Shown here piece after piece: positions 22,320 through 32,981 of a DNA stretch of 64,000 nucleotides (position 1 is its first letter; the number at the start of each line of letters is the position of its first letter). Below the pieces are notes generated by a model, which saw nothing but the letters and a program-made list of their open reading frames with translations, was not told the origin of the DNA and did not search any database. The position numbers and the translations under genes are program-made. This DNA is from Amia ocellicauda (Eukaryota > Chordata > Actinopteri > Amiiformes > Amiidae). The DNA lies in NCBI RefSeq assembly GCF_036373705.1, contig NC_089858.1, forward strand, positions 38,155,137-38,219,136, in the 5' to 3' direction.

Positions 22320-24648
22320 TTTCTTGCATCGACTTGATCTTTTCAAATGACCAAGATACTAGTCAGAGAACCAACGGCAAACTGTGATCACAATATGGTT
22401 AGCTTTGAGGCATTCTTTCAAAAAACAAGGACCAAGTCTGAAACAATGGTCTGTAATTTCAGGAAAGCAAACCTTGAAGGTATGAGGCGGCACTTAGAAG
22501 AGTTAGACTGGAGCACACTAAATACAATTCAGTGTTGTTCTGAAATAAAAAAAAATGTATAAAAGCATCCTAAATATACATAAGAACATAAGAAAGTTTA
22601 CAAATGCCATTCGGAGGCCAATCGACCCATCGTGCTCATTTGGTGTGCCAGTTGAAGATGGATGGTTATTTTAATTACTAGAGGCTCAGGAGAAATTTGT
22701 ACCAAAACTTAGCAAATTGAGGACAAAAAAACATTGGCTAAAATGGTTTAATAGAAGTATGCAAAAAAAAATGTTGTATAGCGCACAGAAAAGGGATAGA
22801 GACGAAACAAAATACAAAGAATATGCTGAACTGCAAAGAGATGTTAAGAAAGGGATCAGGAAAGCAAAGAGGGAAATAGAAAGAAACATAGCTCTTGAAG
22901 CTAAAACTAATGCAGACTAGAGCTTTTTTCAATACTGCAACAGCAAGAGGTCAATAAAGGAGGAAGTGAAACAGATAAAGGGCAAAAATGGAAGTATATT
23001 GGAAAATGAACAAGATGTGGCAAATGTTCTAAATGAGTATTTCACAGAGGTTTGTACAAAAGAAAAGACAGATAACATGCCACAGGTTAACAACCAGTCC
23101 AGTCAAACCCTAAGAGAGATCAGGATAAATGGGGATGAGGTACTAAAGGGACTAGCAGAATTAAAAAGAAACAAATCACCTGGGCCAGATGGTATATTTC
23201 CAACAGTACTTAAAGAAATGAGGGAAATTATTTATAGGCCGCTAACTAAACTATTCCAAAAGACACTTAGAACAGGGGATGTGCCAACTGACTGGAAGAC
23301 AGCAAATGTCATACCAATCCACAAGAAAGGGGACAAAACTGAGCCAGGAAATTACAGACCAATCAGTCTCACCTGCATTACTTGTAAAATGTTGGAAAAA
23401 ATGATTAGACAGAAAATAGAGGAGCATCTTAATGAAAACCATATTCTTGGAGACAGTCAACATGGGTTTAGATGAGGCAGATCATGTCTTACTAATTTAT
23501 TAGAGTTCTTTGAACATGCAACTGGAGCTGTAGATCAGGTGAAAGCATATGATATGATATACTTAGATTTCCAAAAAGCTTTTGATAAGGTTCCACACCA
23601 AAGACTGATCCTCAAATTGGAAGCTGTAGGCATTCAGGGTAATGTAAGTAGATGGATTATGAACTGGTTGATGTATAGGAAACAGGGTGTTGATTAGAGG
23701 AGTCACTTCTAACTGGAGTGAGGTTGTTAGTGGAGTTACACAGGGATCAGTACTAGGGCCTTTGCTGTTTCTAATCTATATTAATGATCTGGACTCTGGG
23801 ATAGTTAGCAAACTTGTCAAATTTGCAGATGATACTAAAATAGGTGGCTCAGCAGATACAATCTCGGCAGCACAGGCTATTCAAAGGGACTTAGATAATA
23901 TTCAGTTGTGGGCTGACACCTGGCAAATGAAATTCAATGTGGACAAATGGAAGGTATAGGACAAGGAGGAATAGAACTAGATGAAGTAATGCATGAGAAA
24001 GACCTAGGAGTCTACGTGGACTCCTCACTTTCTCCATCCAAACAATGTGGGGAAGCAATAAAAAAGGCAAACAGGATGTTAGGGTATATTGTCTAAAGTG
24101 TAGAATTGAGAACAAGGGCAGTGATGTTCAGACTGTACAATGCACTAGTTAGAGCTCATCTGGATACTGTGGACAGTTCTGGGCTCCACACTTCAAGAAA
24201 GATATCGCTGCTCTAGAGGCAGTTCAGAGGAGAGCAACCAGACTTATTCCAGGTCTGAAGGGAATGTCCTACTGAGAGACTGAGGAACTGAACCTTTTCA
24301 CCCTGGAACAGAGGAGACTGCATGGGGACTTGATTCAAGTCTTCAAAATCATGAAAGGCATCGACCACATCAAACCAGAGGAGCTTTTCCAGATCAGCAG
24401 GGACACACACACCCGGGGACACAAATGGAAACTGAGCTTCAAGGCATTCAAGACAGAAAACAGGAGACACTTCTTCACACAGAGAGTTGTCACAATCTGG
24501 AACAAACTCCCCAGCGATGTGGCTGAAGCTGAAAATTTGGGAACATTTAAAAATAGACTGGATAGGATCCTTGGATCACTCAGTTATTAATGGACACCAA
24601 ACGAGCACGATGGGTCGAATGTAAACTTTCTTATGTTCTTATGTTCTA
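22320..24648 (+). mobile_element. CR1-like LINE, 3' half (RT) with CR1-type tail
   Basis: Starts in the endonuclease (CDHNMVSFEAFF), passes through the linker, and carries an almost complete RT: NKSPGPDGIFPTVLKE, VIPIHKKGDKTEPGNYRPIS, DFQKAFDKVPH, GVTQGSVLGPLLFLIYINDL, KFADDTKIGGSA. Breaks: TAG at 22,918; TGA at 23,474 inside the GFR-GRSC motif; a frameshift near 23,690; and more after 23,950. The 3' end has the HFFTQRVV..WNKLP block and the octamer tail repeat TTCTTATGTTCTTATGTTCT. Dead copy. Confidence 0.9.
22578..22650 (-). mobile_element. Short CR1 3'-end fragment, inverted, inside the LINE
   Basis: ACATAAGAACATAAGAAAG is the inverse of the CR1 tail at 24,625-24,645, followed by the inverse of its GATGGGTCGA block. 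It is a small, severely 5'-truncated insertion in opposite orientation. Confidence 0.75.
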
Positions 24649-25224
24649 GATTTAAGATGATTTGTATGCACTTTATACAATTATTTTAAAGTGAATGTTT
24701 TACACCGATAAACCCACCTGAAAACAACTTGATTTTGGATTTACACTCTTTAATATTCTTGCAGCTTTAAGTGAAAAGCACCTTGAATACATTTGGTAGT
24801 AACATTTACAAAATCAATTTCCGGCATAACTTAAAAGCCACGAAGCCCAAAGACCACAGACTTAAAATAAAGCAACTACGCAACAGCAATTGCACTTGTT
24901 ATTTTAATATAATTGAGGTTTAAAAAGTTAGTTAACGGGGAAAAAAACTATAACTTTAAAAAGTGCATTCGGAGCAAAAAAAATTGAGTATGTGATACTT
25001 TGCAGAATACTACGCTAATATTTACAGACACAACCTAGTGGGTTGTAAATAAAGCAACACATATATAAACTATCTTTGAAATAATTAAATGGATAACAAA
25101 CAAACGAGGACTTACCAAGCACCCATCTTCAAAAATACCCTTGAGAATTTTCAATTAAAAATTGAAATGCACTTGCACTTTTTCGGTGCAGCCCTGGAAG
25201 TTTAACATATAAACTAATTGAAAA

Positions 25225-25225
25225 C

Positions 25226-25265
<40 letters not shown>
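25225..25265. repeat. (TA)n microsatellite
   Basis: About 33 bases of alternating TA. Confidence 0.95.
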
Positions 25266-25499
25266 TAAAAAATGCGCAGGAACTGCCGATCCTCCTTGTC
25301 GCCATCATGCCATTACCTTTCAAGGGGGCGGGGCCACAGGTAGGGATACCAATAGATGGGTGGAGTAAACGCCCACGTACAATAGAGTGATTGTATGTGC
25401 ACCCATATCCAACTCCACTGATACACATTGAGTAACAGAACAAAGAGGTTTATTTGTATTCTTATATTCAAGATTTAAATAATAATAATTATTAACTTT

Positions 25500-25616
25500 A
25501 CTGGCGTCCTGTCCTGGGTGTATTCCTGCCTTGCGCCCTATACCTGCCGGGATCAGCACTGCCTTCCCCGCGACCCTCAACAGGATAAGCAGTTTTGAAG
25601 ATGGATGGATGGATTA
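25500..25616 (+). mobile_element. 3' fragment of the tRNA-derived SINE
   Basis: Matches the tail half of the SINE at 26,400-26,748 (GTCCTGTCCTGGGTGTATTC ... GGATAAGCAGTTTTGAAGAT), ending in GGATGGATGGATTA. Head missing. Confidence 0.75.
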
Positions 25617-25619
25617 ACT

Positions 25620-25624
<5 letters not shown>

Positions 25625-25652
<28 letters not shown>
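25625..25652. repeat. (AAT)n microsatellite
   Basis: Tandem AAT copies. Confidence 0.9.
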
Positions 25653-26399
25653 TATACACATTTTCTACAATTTGTTAAACTGAACTGAACCTACAATACC
25701 CACTGCCTGTCAGAATGATCTTGAGATAAAAGTTGTTATTAATTAGGTTTAATATGTATTTTCACAGCATTATCTTATAGACACAAATGTACAATATTTT
25801 AAGAAAGGCAAAAGTTAAAAACTGTCCTGACAGTTTCTCACACAGAGATTGCAATGCGCTGCACACCTGCATCTCTGCAACACTGCACAACTAACGCCAC
25901 TCCATATTTGACGAGCTTGGATAACTCGGATATAAAACTCTTTAGCCCAGGCAGTGCTCTACTGAATGGACACATGCTTTTTAAATGCAAAGCCCCCTAC
26001 TCTCTCAAGGAGTCCATGGCTTAAAGGCCCAAGCCTAATGCCTGCCCCCCTCCAGGCAAAATAACATGATCAGCATCATGAAGATCAGGATGTCTTCCCT
26101 CTAGGATGGCCTGCCTGCCATCTGGGGGGGCCTCGTCTGTCCTCTGAGATCAGGGCATGCCTGACATCATGTGGCAGATCGGTCCACAGTGTAACTGTAA
26201 CTATACGCTGTACCTCTAGGGACTGCCAGGAATCAAGTCCACCCATTGGATCCTCCCGGTCCCATGCAAACACTATTCAGTTCCTGTGAATCTGTCCAAT
26301 CGCTCCTTTCAGACCAGGAATCGATTTTCTCAGTAAAGCATTTCAAGTAGCGATACAAATGGGCTCAAATTAGCGCCATTCAAATTCAAAATAAAATAT

Positions 26400-26748
26400 A
26401 TCCATCCATTTTCAAAACCACTTATCCAGGTGAGGGTCACGAGGAAGCTGGAGCTGATCCTGGCAGGCATAGGGCACAAGGCACAAGGCAGGAATACACC
26501 CAGGATGGGACACCAGTCTATTGCTGGGCAACACACACACATCATACCTACAGGGCAATTTAGCAAGGCCAATTAACCTAACCTGCATGTCTTTGGACAG
26601 TGGGAGGAAACCGGAGTGCCTGGGGAAAACCCACACGGACATGGGGAGAACATGCAAACTCCACACAGGCCCCGCGAGCCAAGACTCAAACCTGGGACCC
26701 CAGAGCTGTGAGGCAGCAGCGCTAACCACTGTGCCACCATGCCGCCCC
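26400..26748 (-). mobile_element. tRNA-derived SINE, full length
   Basis: On the minus strand it starts GGGGCGGCATGGTGGCACAG, has an A-box (GTGGCACAGTGGTTAGCGC) and a B-box (GGTTTGAGTCTTGG) as expected for a tRNA head, then a long conserved body and a GGATGGATA tail. It lies in the 3' flank of the DHHC-like gene. Confidence 0.85.
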
Positions 26749-26913
26749 AATAAAATATATCATAAACCAGAAAAATAAAGGTGAAAAATTTGAAAAAATG
26801 TATGATATCAAAAAAAAAAAAAAAAAAGAATGATATCAAAAACAAAACTAAAAAACTTGAAATGATCTGCTCTGCAGGATCCCGGAGTTGCAGCCGAGAG
26901 AGGACTGGGCTGC

Positions 26914-29900
26914 TCATGGCAGGCTCAGCTCGGTCTCGGGGAGCCGCAGGATGTCCAGGAACACGGCTCTCGACGTGACGTCAACTGCAGGCACTGAATA
27001 CTCCTCACACGACTCTCCATCCCAGTCTGCAAGACAAAAAACATTTTAAATTCAAGTTCAAATCAATTTGGAAGTGCAACTTTACTGCATGTCAGTTGTA
27101 TTACTGGAGTGTACAGGTCTCTGCAGAGACGATAAAGCCAGACTGCACACAGGGATGTTTGTATTTGGAACTGCCCTGAAAATCAGCCACTTGAATAGGT
27201 GACAATATTGCCCTCTCAATAGAACATGATTTTTAGGCCTGTTAAAACTTTTCTTTCTTATTGATATTAATTGCATAACTAGACTGATTGGATTATTAAC
27301 TTGGATTCTGAATTCTGGAATGAATCAACATTTTTCTATAGCACTAAAACCAAGAATATGATTCTAAGCTTTTCCTAAAGTACCTGGCATATTGATAATC
27401 ACAGAGTCCTGCAATCCTGGGTTCTGGGGCACAACAGTCTTGGGCCCATCCTGTCACATGACCAAGAGGACATTGTTAATGGGGAGAGCAGATCTGAAAC
27501 GCTGTCTCTAGTAAACATAAAATCAAATAAAATGTAGAACTTCCCCATTGCTTTGAATACATCAGTGAATACAGTATCGTAATAGAGTGTCAAGATCACA
27601 CCTCTAAAATATAATTGTTAATTATGAATACATGTTTATTAATGTTATCTGTTAATTGTGCTGTTAGTCTTGCTGGGAAAAGGGGATGTTTTGTGCAAGC
27701 CTGTGTGCAAGTTACATCTTTCTAGGCCCGACCAAATGTACATTTATGTTAAAACAGATTTCCAAAGACAGCAGCAATAATGTATTATAAGTTGTTTATC
27801 AACTCAGAAAACAATCCTTACCATCCAGACTGTGTGGAATTGTGTCCTCTCCTCAGCAAAATGGTTCAGGCTGCAGAAAACACATTGTTAGTCTCAGTCA
27901 CAGGTCCACTGGATTAACACTAGCCTGGCAACAATTTACTTTTCAACATCTGTCACAAGATTATTCTCACCCAGTCAGACTAGACCAGAACTGAGTTACA
28001 CTTGTGTGCTACTGGTTCAATTTTGCTATTCAAACGTGTTTGTGAAAATACTGGCCGCAGTAAAGGTGTCTGGGATAACTACAACAATAGAGTGCTTTTC
28101 ACTTTGTTGAACTTGCTCTGGTGAATGAATGAATGCTCACTTTTCTGGATTAATAAAGTTGGCCACTGAAGTGATCAATATCAAAGGGTCATGTCCCAGA
28201 AAGGTCAGAATTACCTGTTGGCTGGTGGCTCACATCTGAAGACACAGACTCTTCTGGTTGATGTTCCAGGTGTATTCAGCTCTCTGATGGTGATCAACTG
28301 AACAAACACAAGTGGAGATGAGCTTCTGAGAGTGCACAACTTGTTACTGAAGCCTATTTTAATCCTCTCTGTCAAGTTCAACTCTAATCCAGGGCTGCAG
28401 TGTTAGGTTAGGAATCCAGCTTCCAGTTTATAAATTGGTCTGATTAGCTCATTCACAAGGTGAATTAAATAGTCCCATTTTATCTTAAATAATGTGAACA
28501 CACATAACTCAAACACCTTCTTTCTCAGATATATAACATTTGTGTAGAAGTTTAAAATACAGGGGCCAATCACATACATGACCTTGAGTACTGAAAAAAG
28601 TGAAAATTCAATTTAATTGTTTTTCCCTTGGCAAGGAAATTAACTTTGGTGCGTTAAACAACCCAAGGGAAAATGAAGAGGAAAAAGGGTAAAAAGTGAC
28701 TTCTTGAAGTGGCCTGTGATTGGCTTCAGTTGTAAATGCAAGATGACAGGAAATCCTTATTTTTGTAACTACACATTGCACATTCACCCATTGCTTTATC
28801 CCCTGCCTAACGTACCTTTCTACGCATCAGCTCCCTCATCCGCCCATATCGTACCTGTGCAGTTATAACCCTCAGTGTTTCCAGGAACATGAGGAGAGCT
28901 GTTACCAGAACCACACAGCTGGGGAGAGGAGTGAAGGAAATAGGCAGCTCTCTCTGTCAAGCCAGTCACTGAAAGAATTGCCTTGGAGAGGTCTCTGTCT
29001 GTACTATGCTCTAAATCACTGTTCTGCCACCTTAGTCCTCAAAATCAGCAATTTCTAAAGACTGGGAACACAAGCTAGACACTGGCCAATGAAAGGATAC
29101 GTGCAACCTATTCCCACTGGGCTGGCTGGGCTGGTGCCCATGCTCAGGTAGACGATGCAGTAGGTCATCACCAGCAGCAGGTGCAGGCACAGGCTGAACA
29201 GGAAGCAGGCGAAGCAACCGTAGTTGCTCCAGGCGATGCAATGAATAAGCAATGAAAGATGTATGAAAAAAGCACAAATCTGCAACATCTGGAGCTCGAA
29301 TGGTTAAAGCCAGGGTCGGCCCTCCCATTAGGCAAGATTAGGCAGCTGCCTATGGCGGCACTTGAATTTGAGGCAGCATTTTGACAATTGACTGCTTCCC
29401 TCCAGCGTGACAATTGGCTGCTGCCCTCTGGCACCCGTGATTGGCGGCACTCAGCCACCAGCTCATAGCGTTGCTTCTCCCGTAGTTCCCTCCCACTATC
29501 CTTGGTAGCTATGGTGATGTGTGTGTTTATATGGGATTATCCGCTTGTGAAACATTAATAAAAATGAATCTGCTAATTAAATTATTGTCTTGTCTTTTAG
29601 TTTTGTGTGTGATAAAGACGATTAGTGATTAAGGCAGTAGCCTAACCTAGCCTGCTAATGTTAGCTAGCTACTACTAATGAATATAATTTTTTATAGCGA
29701 TTTGAAATGCTTTGCTACCATGTCTAAGAGACTATCAAGGAAGCGAATATAAAAAAAAAAATGAATGAGAAAAGAGGCACAATCTGTAAACCAAAGAGAT
29801 TTGCTGCTGAAATTGATCAGCGTGACTCAAACTCGTCTCCCCGTCCCCGATGACAGTGGTGGTGCTGCTGCTAAATCCAACTCCCAGACAAAAAACATAC

Positions 29901-32016
29901 CGGTGAGTGGCCAAAATATATGAATGGATCTTTAGGCGATATGTTAATGCAGGCTGGGCCACATCAGGATAAAGAGGGGAATTCAAAGAAGATGTCTATC
30001 AAGTAATTATTTTCAAACAAGACACTGAGAAATATGTGTGTGTGGGAGGGTTTGGGGGAAACATTTTTTTGTCTTGCCTAGGGCGACAGAACGTCCAGGG
30101 CCGGCCCTGGTTAAAGCATACATTAATAAATAAAACAAGAAAACATATCAGTCATTTCTGGTCTTCTGCTTTTTGCTTCTTTAAGCAATGAGCCTGGTTT
30201 TCCAAAACTGCTCACTCATTCAGTTTAATACATTTGGCATTTATTCACATTAAGATCTGCCATGACTGTTTCACCTCTTTAACAACTTTTGGAGTCTGGA
30301 ACAAGCTATCCAGACACATAATTGTATCCAATTCCCTGAGATCTTTACAGCAAGAAAGACACAGACAAGATCACACTAATAAGATGGGCTGAGTGCCCTC
30401 CTCTTGACTGTATCACTGGCACATCTTTACCTGGACACATCTCTTGCAGCGTTCACAGTGCTTATAAGTTCTGTCTACTGAACGGCTGCAGGGGTGACAC
30501 CATCTCTGGGAGGGATCACATGTTCTGCCTCCTTCTATATTGTCAAAAGGGCGATCCTTGTCTGTCACTGTCAGAGAAGAGAGAATAGACAATCCATTAT
30601 GTAATGACATATGTTGACCTTATTGTCTGTACAATATTCTAAATTATATTTGTTTTACATTCCTAAGCAAGAGGCCCTTCTTTACACAAAGAGTGGTGGG
30701 GGGGTCTGTCACAACTCTGGCTCTTTCAAGGAACAGCTGGGTGACATTCCATAGTTGATTGTCTACTTTAAACCAAAACCAGCAAGAACAGGCTGTTGTA
30801 GTTTTATAGACATGCTAGTATTATTATGGTTCGTATTCCTGCCTTGACCTTCTCTGAAGATGTGACTGACCCACCACCATTCTCTCTGAATTACTTTACT
30901 GCTCATGAATACTGTAACTGAAACTTGGCTTTAGTCCACAGCTAATCAGTGATGACTCATTTTAATCTATATACTTATGACTTCCATCACTCTATTAATG
31001 AAGTCTGGGTTTATCCTATGGATATATACCTCAGATTATAAAGGTCGGTTTGCTACAGGCAGTAATGAAGTAGCTTATGACCGACATCAGGAATGTCAAG
31101 CCGCTGGACAAACACAGGGCCATGCTGATATTGTCCACCAGCCAGATGCACCTGGGAAGAAGGGGACACTTAGCTTGTCAATGACTGAAAAGAAGGCCTT
31201 CACAGAAGACACTGTGCTGATGATATTCAGGAGCATTAGGAGGGCGCTTTGCCAATAAGCTACAATTTCTCTGTTAAACACAATCCTGCAGTCTTGCAGC
31301 CTAGCCCTTGTACAGTGCACATGTATATAGCAACTGACTGATATTGTTCACTAGAAGTCAGTTGTAATTTACATCACACTTTATCTTCAAGGAAATCTAG
31401 ACCTGTTCGTTAAAAATCAGGAAACACAAGTGCTTAGAAATACATTTTGTGTAGTTAATACATATTGCCATAAAACTATGCTTGTTTATCAATTACACAT
31501 TTTCAGAATATGCTGATTTCTTCTACGGAGTTGCTGTCAAAAGATTATATGCTCTTTAACTCTTTACTCAATTTAATCAGCTTCAATTGTGATTTTCTCC
31601 AGGCTGAATCAGTGCAATTGCTTAAAGATGTTGATAAATAAGTACAGTCGAATTCCTAATAGTTACTACACGAAATGAAGCACAGTTTTATTTAGTTTTT
31701 GATGTTTTTTTCTTTCAAATTAATCACTATCAACTTAAATTGAAAAAGTTGACGTTCAGGTATTTACTATAAACTGGAATATTACTAATATTATAAATTA
31801 CACTGATAAAATACCCTATATTTGCCATTAAGATCAATGGTTTACTATTTCAGTAAGTCTTTCGATTTTTTATTTAAATCAGACATGATTGCTTTAACCT
31901 TTTTCTACAGAAAACTCAAAACTTACGGAAATGAAAAGAATAGTGCATTCACTGTTAGAAACATAACCAGGCAGAAGAAAGACATGAATCAGGTGTAAAA
32001 CAGCATCTTTAGCCAT
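26914..32016 (-). CDS. DHHC-type zinc-finger membrane protein-like gene, catalytic exon not found
   Basis: Not identified to orthologue. Minus-strand exons read by splice signals: 31,927-32,016 (possible start, 30 codons); 31,057-31,151 (membrane segment); 30,431-30,567; about 29,118-29,240; 28,855-28,953; 28,215-28,297; 27,822-27,870; 27,384-27,450; 26,914-27,026 with the TGA. The last five have fully matching phases. Exon 30,431-30,567 ends CHPCSRSVDRTYKHCERCKR plus CV, exactly the C-x2-C-x9-HC-x2-C-x2-C spacing of the DHHC palmitoyltransferase domain. 29,118-29,240 reads HCIAWSNYGCFACFLF plus a membrane helix, as after a DHHC core; 28,855-28,953 has another helix. No DHHC tetrad, TTxE or usual C-terminal motif is seen, and the exons around the gap do not join in frame. 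A decayed or non-catalytic DHHC relative is likely. The first two exons are weak. Confidence 0.5.
29311..30109. mobile_element. hAT MITE with 8-bp TSD
   Basis: Terminal inverted repeats CAGGGTCGGCCCT / CAGGGCCGGCCCT (12 of 13 match). Flanked by the perfect 8-bp duplication GTTAAAGC at 29,303-29,310 and 30,110-30,117. 799 bp, no transposase. Sits in the intron of the DHHC-like gene. Confidence 0.9.
30280..30415 (+). mobile_element. CR1-like LINE 3'-UTR fragment
   Basis: Resembles the 3' end of the LINE at 24,490-24,620: TCTGGAACAAGCTATCCAG, then GATCTTTACAGCAAGAAAG, AGACAAGATC and AAGATGGGCTGAGTGCCCTC. Tail repeat missing. Confidence 0.6.
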
Positions 32017-32039
32017 TCTTGGGACTGATTCGGGCTCCA

Positions 32040-32200
32040 GGTTCACAGTTGTGTTTCATACATTGCTTCCGAGGCAACCTTGTTAAGCAATGATGATAGC
32101 ATTATGACGTTTGGTCCTATGACGTAAAAAGACTCGGAAGAGTAACGTACTCGGTGGTACATTAATATTCATGAGCTTCCAGCAGTCAAATCTGTGCGGA
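32040..32200 (-). promoter_or_regulatory. Candidate promoter of the DHHC-like gene
   Basis: Upstream of the possible ATG at 32,016. Two CRE-type cores (TGACGT at 32,105; TGACGTAA at 32,120) and an X-box-like GTTGCCTCGGAAGC on the minus strand near 32,070. Such sites are common in testis and ciliary promoters; that reading is inference. Confidence 0.35.
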
Positions 32201-32431
32201 AGCCTAGTGTTTTAAGTAGTTAAATCTGTATTTAATATATTTATGCACATCTATAATTTTTTTAAATAAGGATATTTACAAAAAAAAGTTGACAAAACTG
32301 ATTTTTGTTGTGTTTTTCTGCTTCTTAACCCAGGACACAGGGCTCTCCCGCTACAGTGACACAGAATACACTCGCCTTCTCCCGCTGTTACTGAAACCAA
32401 ATAGCATTGTAGATTTAAAAACATCCTCACC

Positions 32432-32447
32432 TACCCCGGCATGCAGG
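32432..32447 (+). repeat. Target-site duplication, left copy
   Basis: TACCCCGGCATGCAGG, identical to 36,847-36,862; brackets the Tx1-like LINE. Confidence 0.85.
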
Positions 32448-32981
32448 CCCCATAATAGTAACATCCCTCCAGCCCCACGACCGAGACTTTCTCAGGGGAG
32501 GGGACAGGTATGCCCTCCCGGCAGTAGTGGGAGAGCCGCAGGTCCTCAGGGGAGGAGAGTCAGCGCCAGTGTCTTCTGCCAAGAAGACCTCAGGGCCGCA
32601 ATGGCAGAGTCACTGGTGCTGAGGGAGGAGGCCTGCGGCAGCAGACAGCCGGGAAGGGAGAAACCACCCCCTCCCCCACCATTAGTTAAAAGAACGACTA
32701 GCGGGGTCTATCCAGTCCTCTCCTCAGTCGCACACAAGGCCTCTGCCCTGCCATCTGCTTGTCGGGCCTCGGCTACAAGGGAACCAGGGAGAACCTCCAG
32801 CACCGCGGGCCCTGAGCCCAGTGGAGTTTCGCCAGCCTTACCGTGTGGCGGGAGCCGAGCCCCCCACATAGTCTTCCTAGAGGATCAAGTGGTGAGGCAA
32901 ATGGTTGAAATGATGGGTGTGAGCGCTAAGCTAGGTGAGGGAGAAGAGAGAAGTGGGGAAGAGGAGGGTTTCTTTACATGA
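32448..32981 (+). pseudogene. LINE ORF1, C-terminal part
   Basis: Open reading frame entering from the truncation point; Pro/Arg/Ser-rich, no zinc knuckles left (they would lie upstream in a full element). Its TGA stop (32,979-32,981) overlaps the ATG of ORF2 as ATGA. The open frame extends upstream to 32,289, but that part is flanking DNA outside the TSD. Confidence 0.6.

Noticed and set aside
26573-26917. Minus ORF of 114 codons
   Set aside because: Starts at the DHHC-like stop region and reads through poly-A/T and SINE sequence.
31096-31320. Minus ORF of 74 codons with hydrophobic stretches
   Set aside because: Frame runs through a good splice acceptor (CCCTTCTTCCCAG); the spliced frame fits the DHHC-like gene better.
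32289-32447. Extension of LINE ORF1 upstream of the element
   Set aside because: It lies outside the 16-bp target duplication, so it is flanking DNA that happens to be open.
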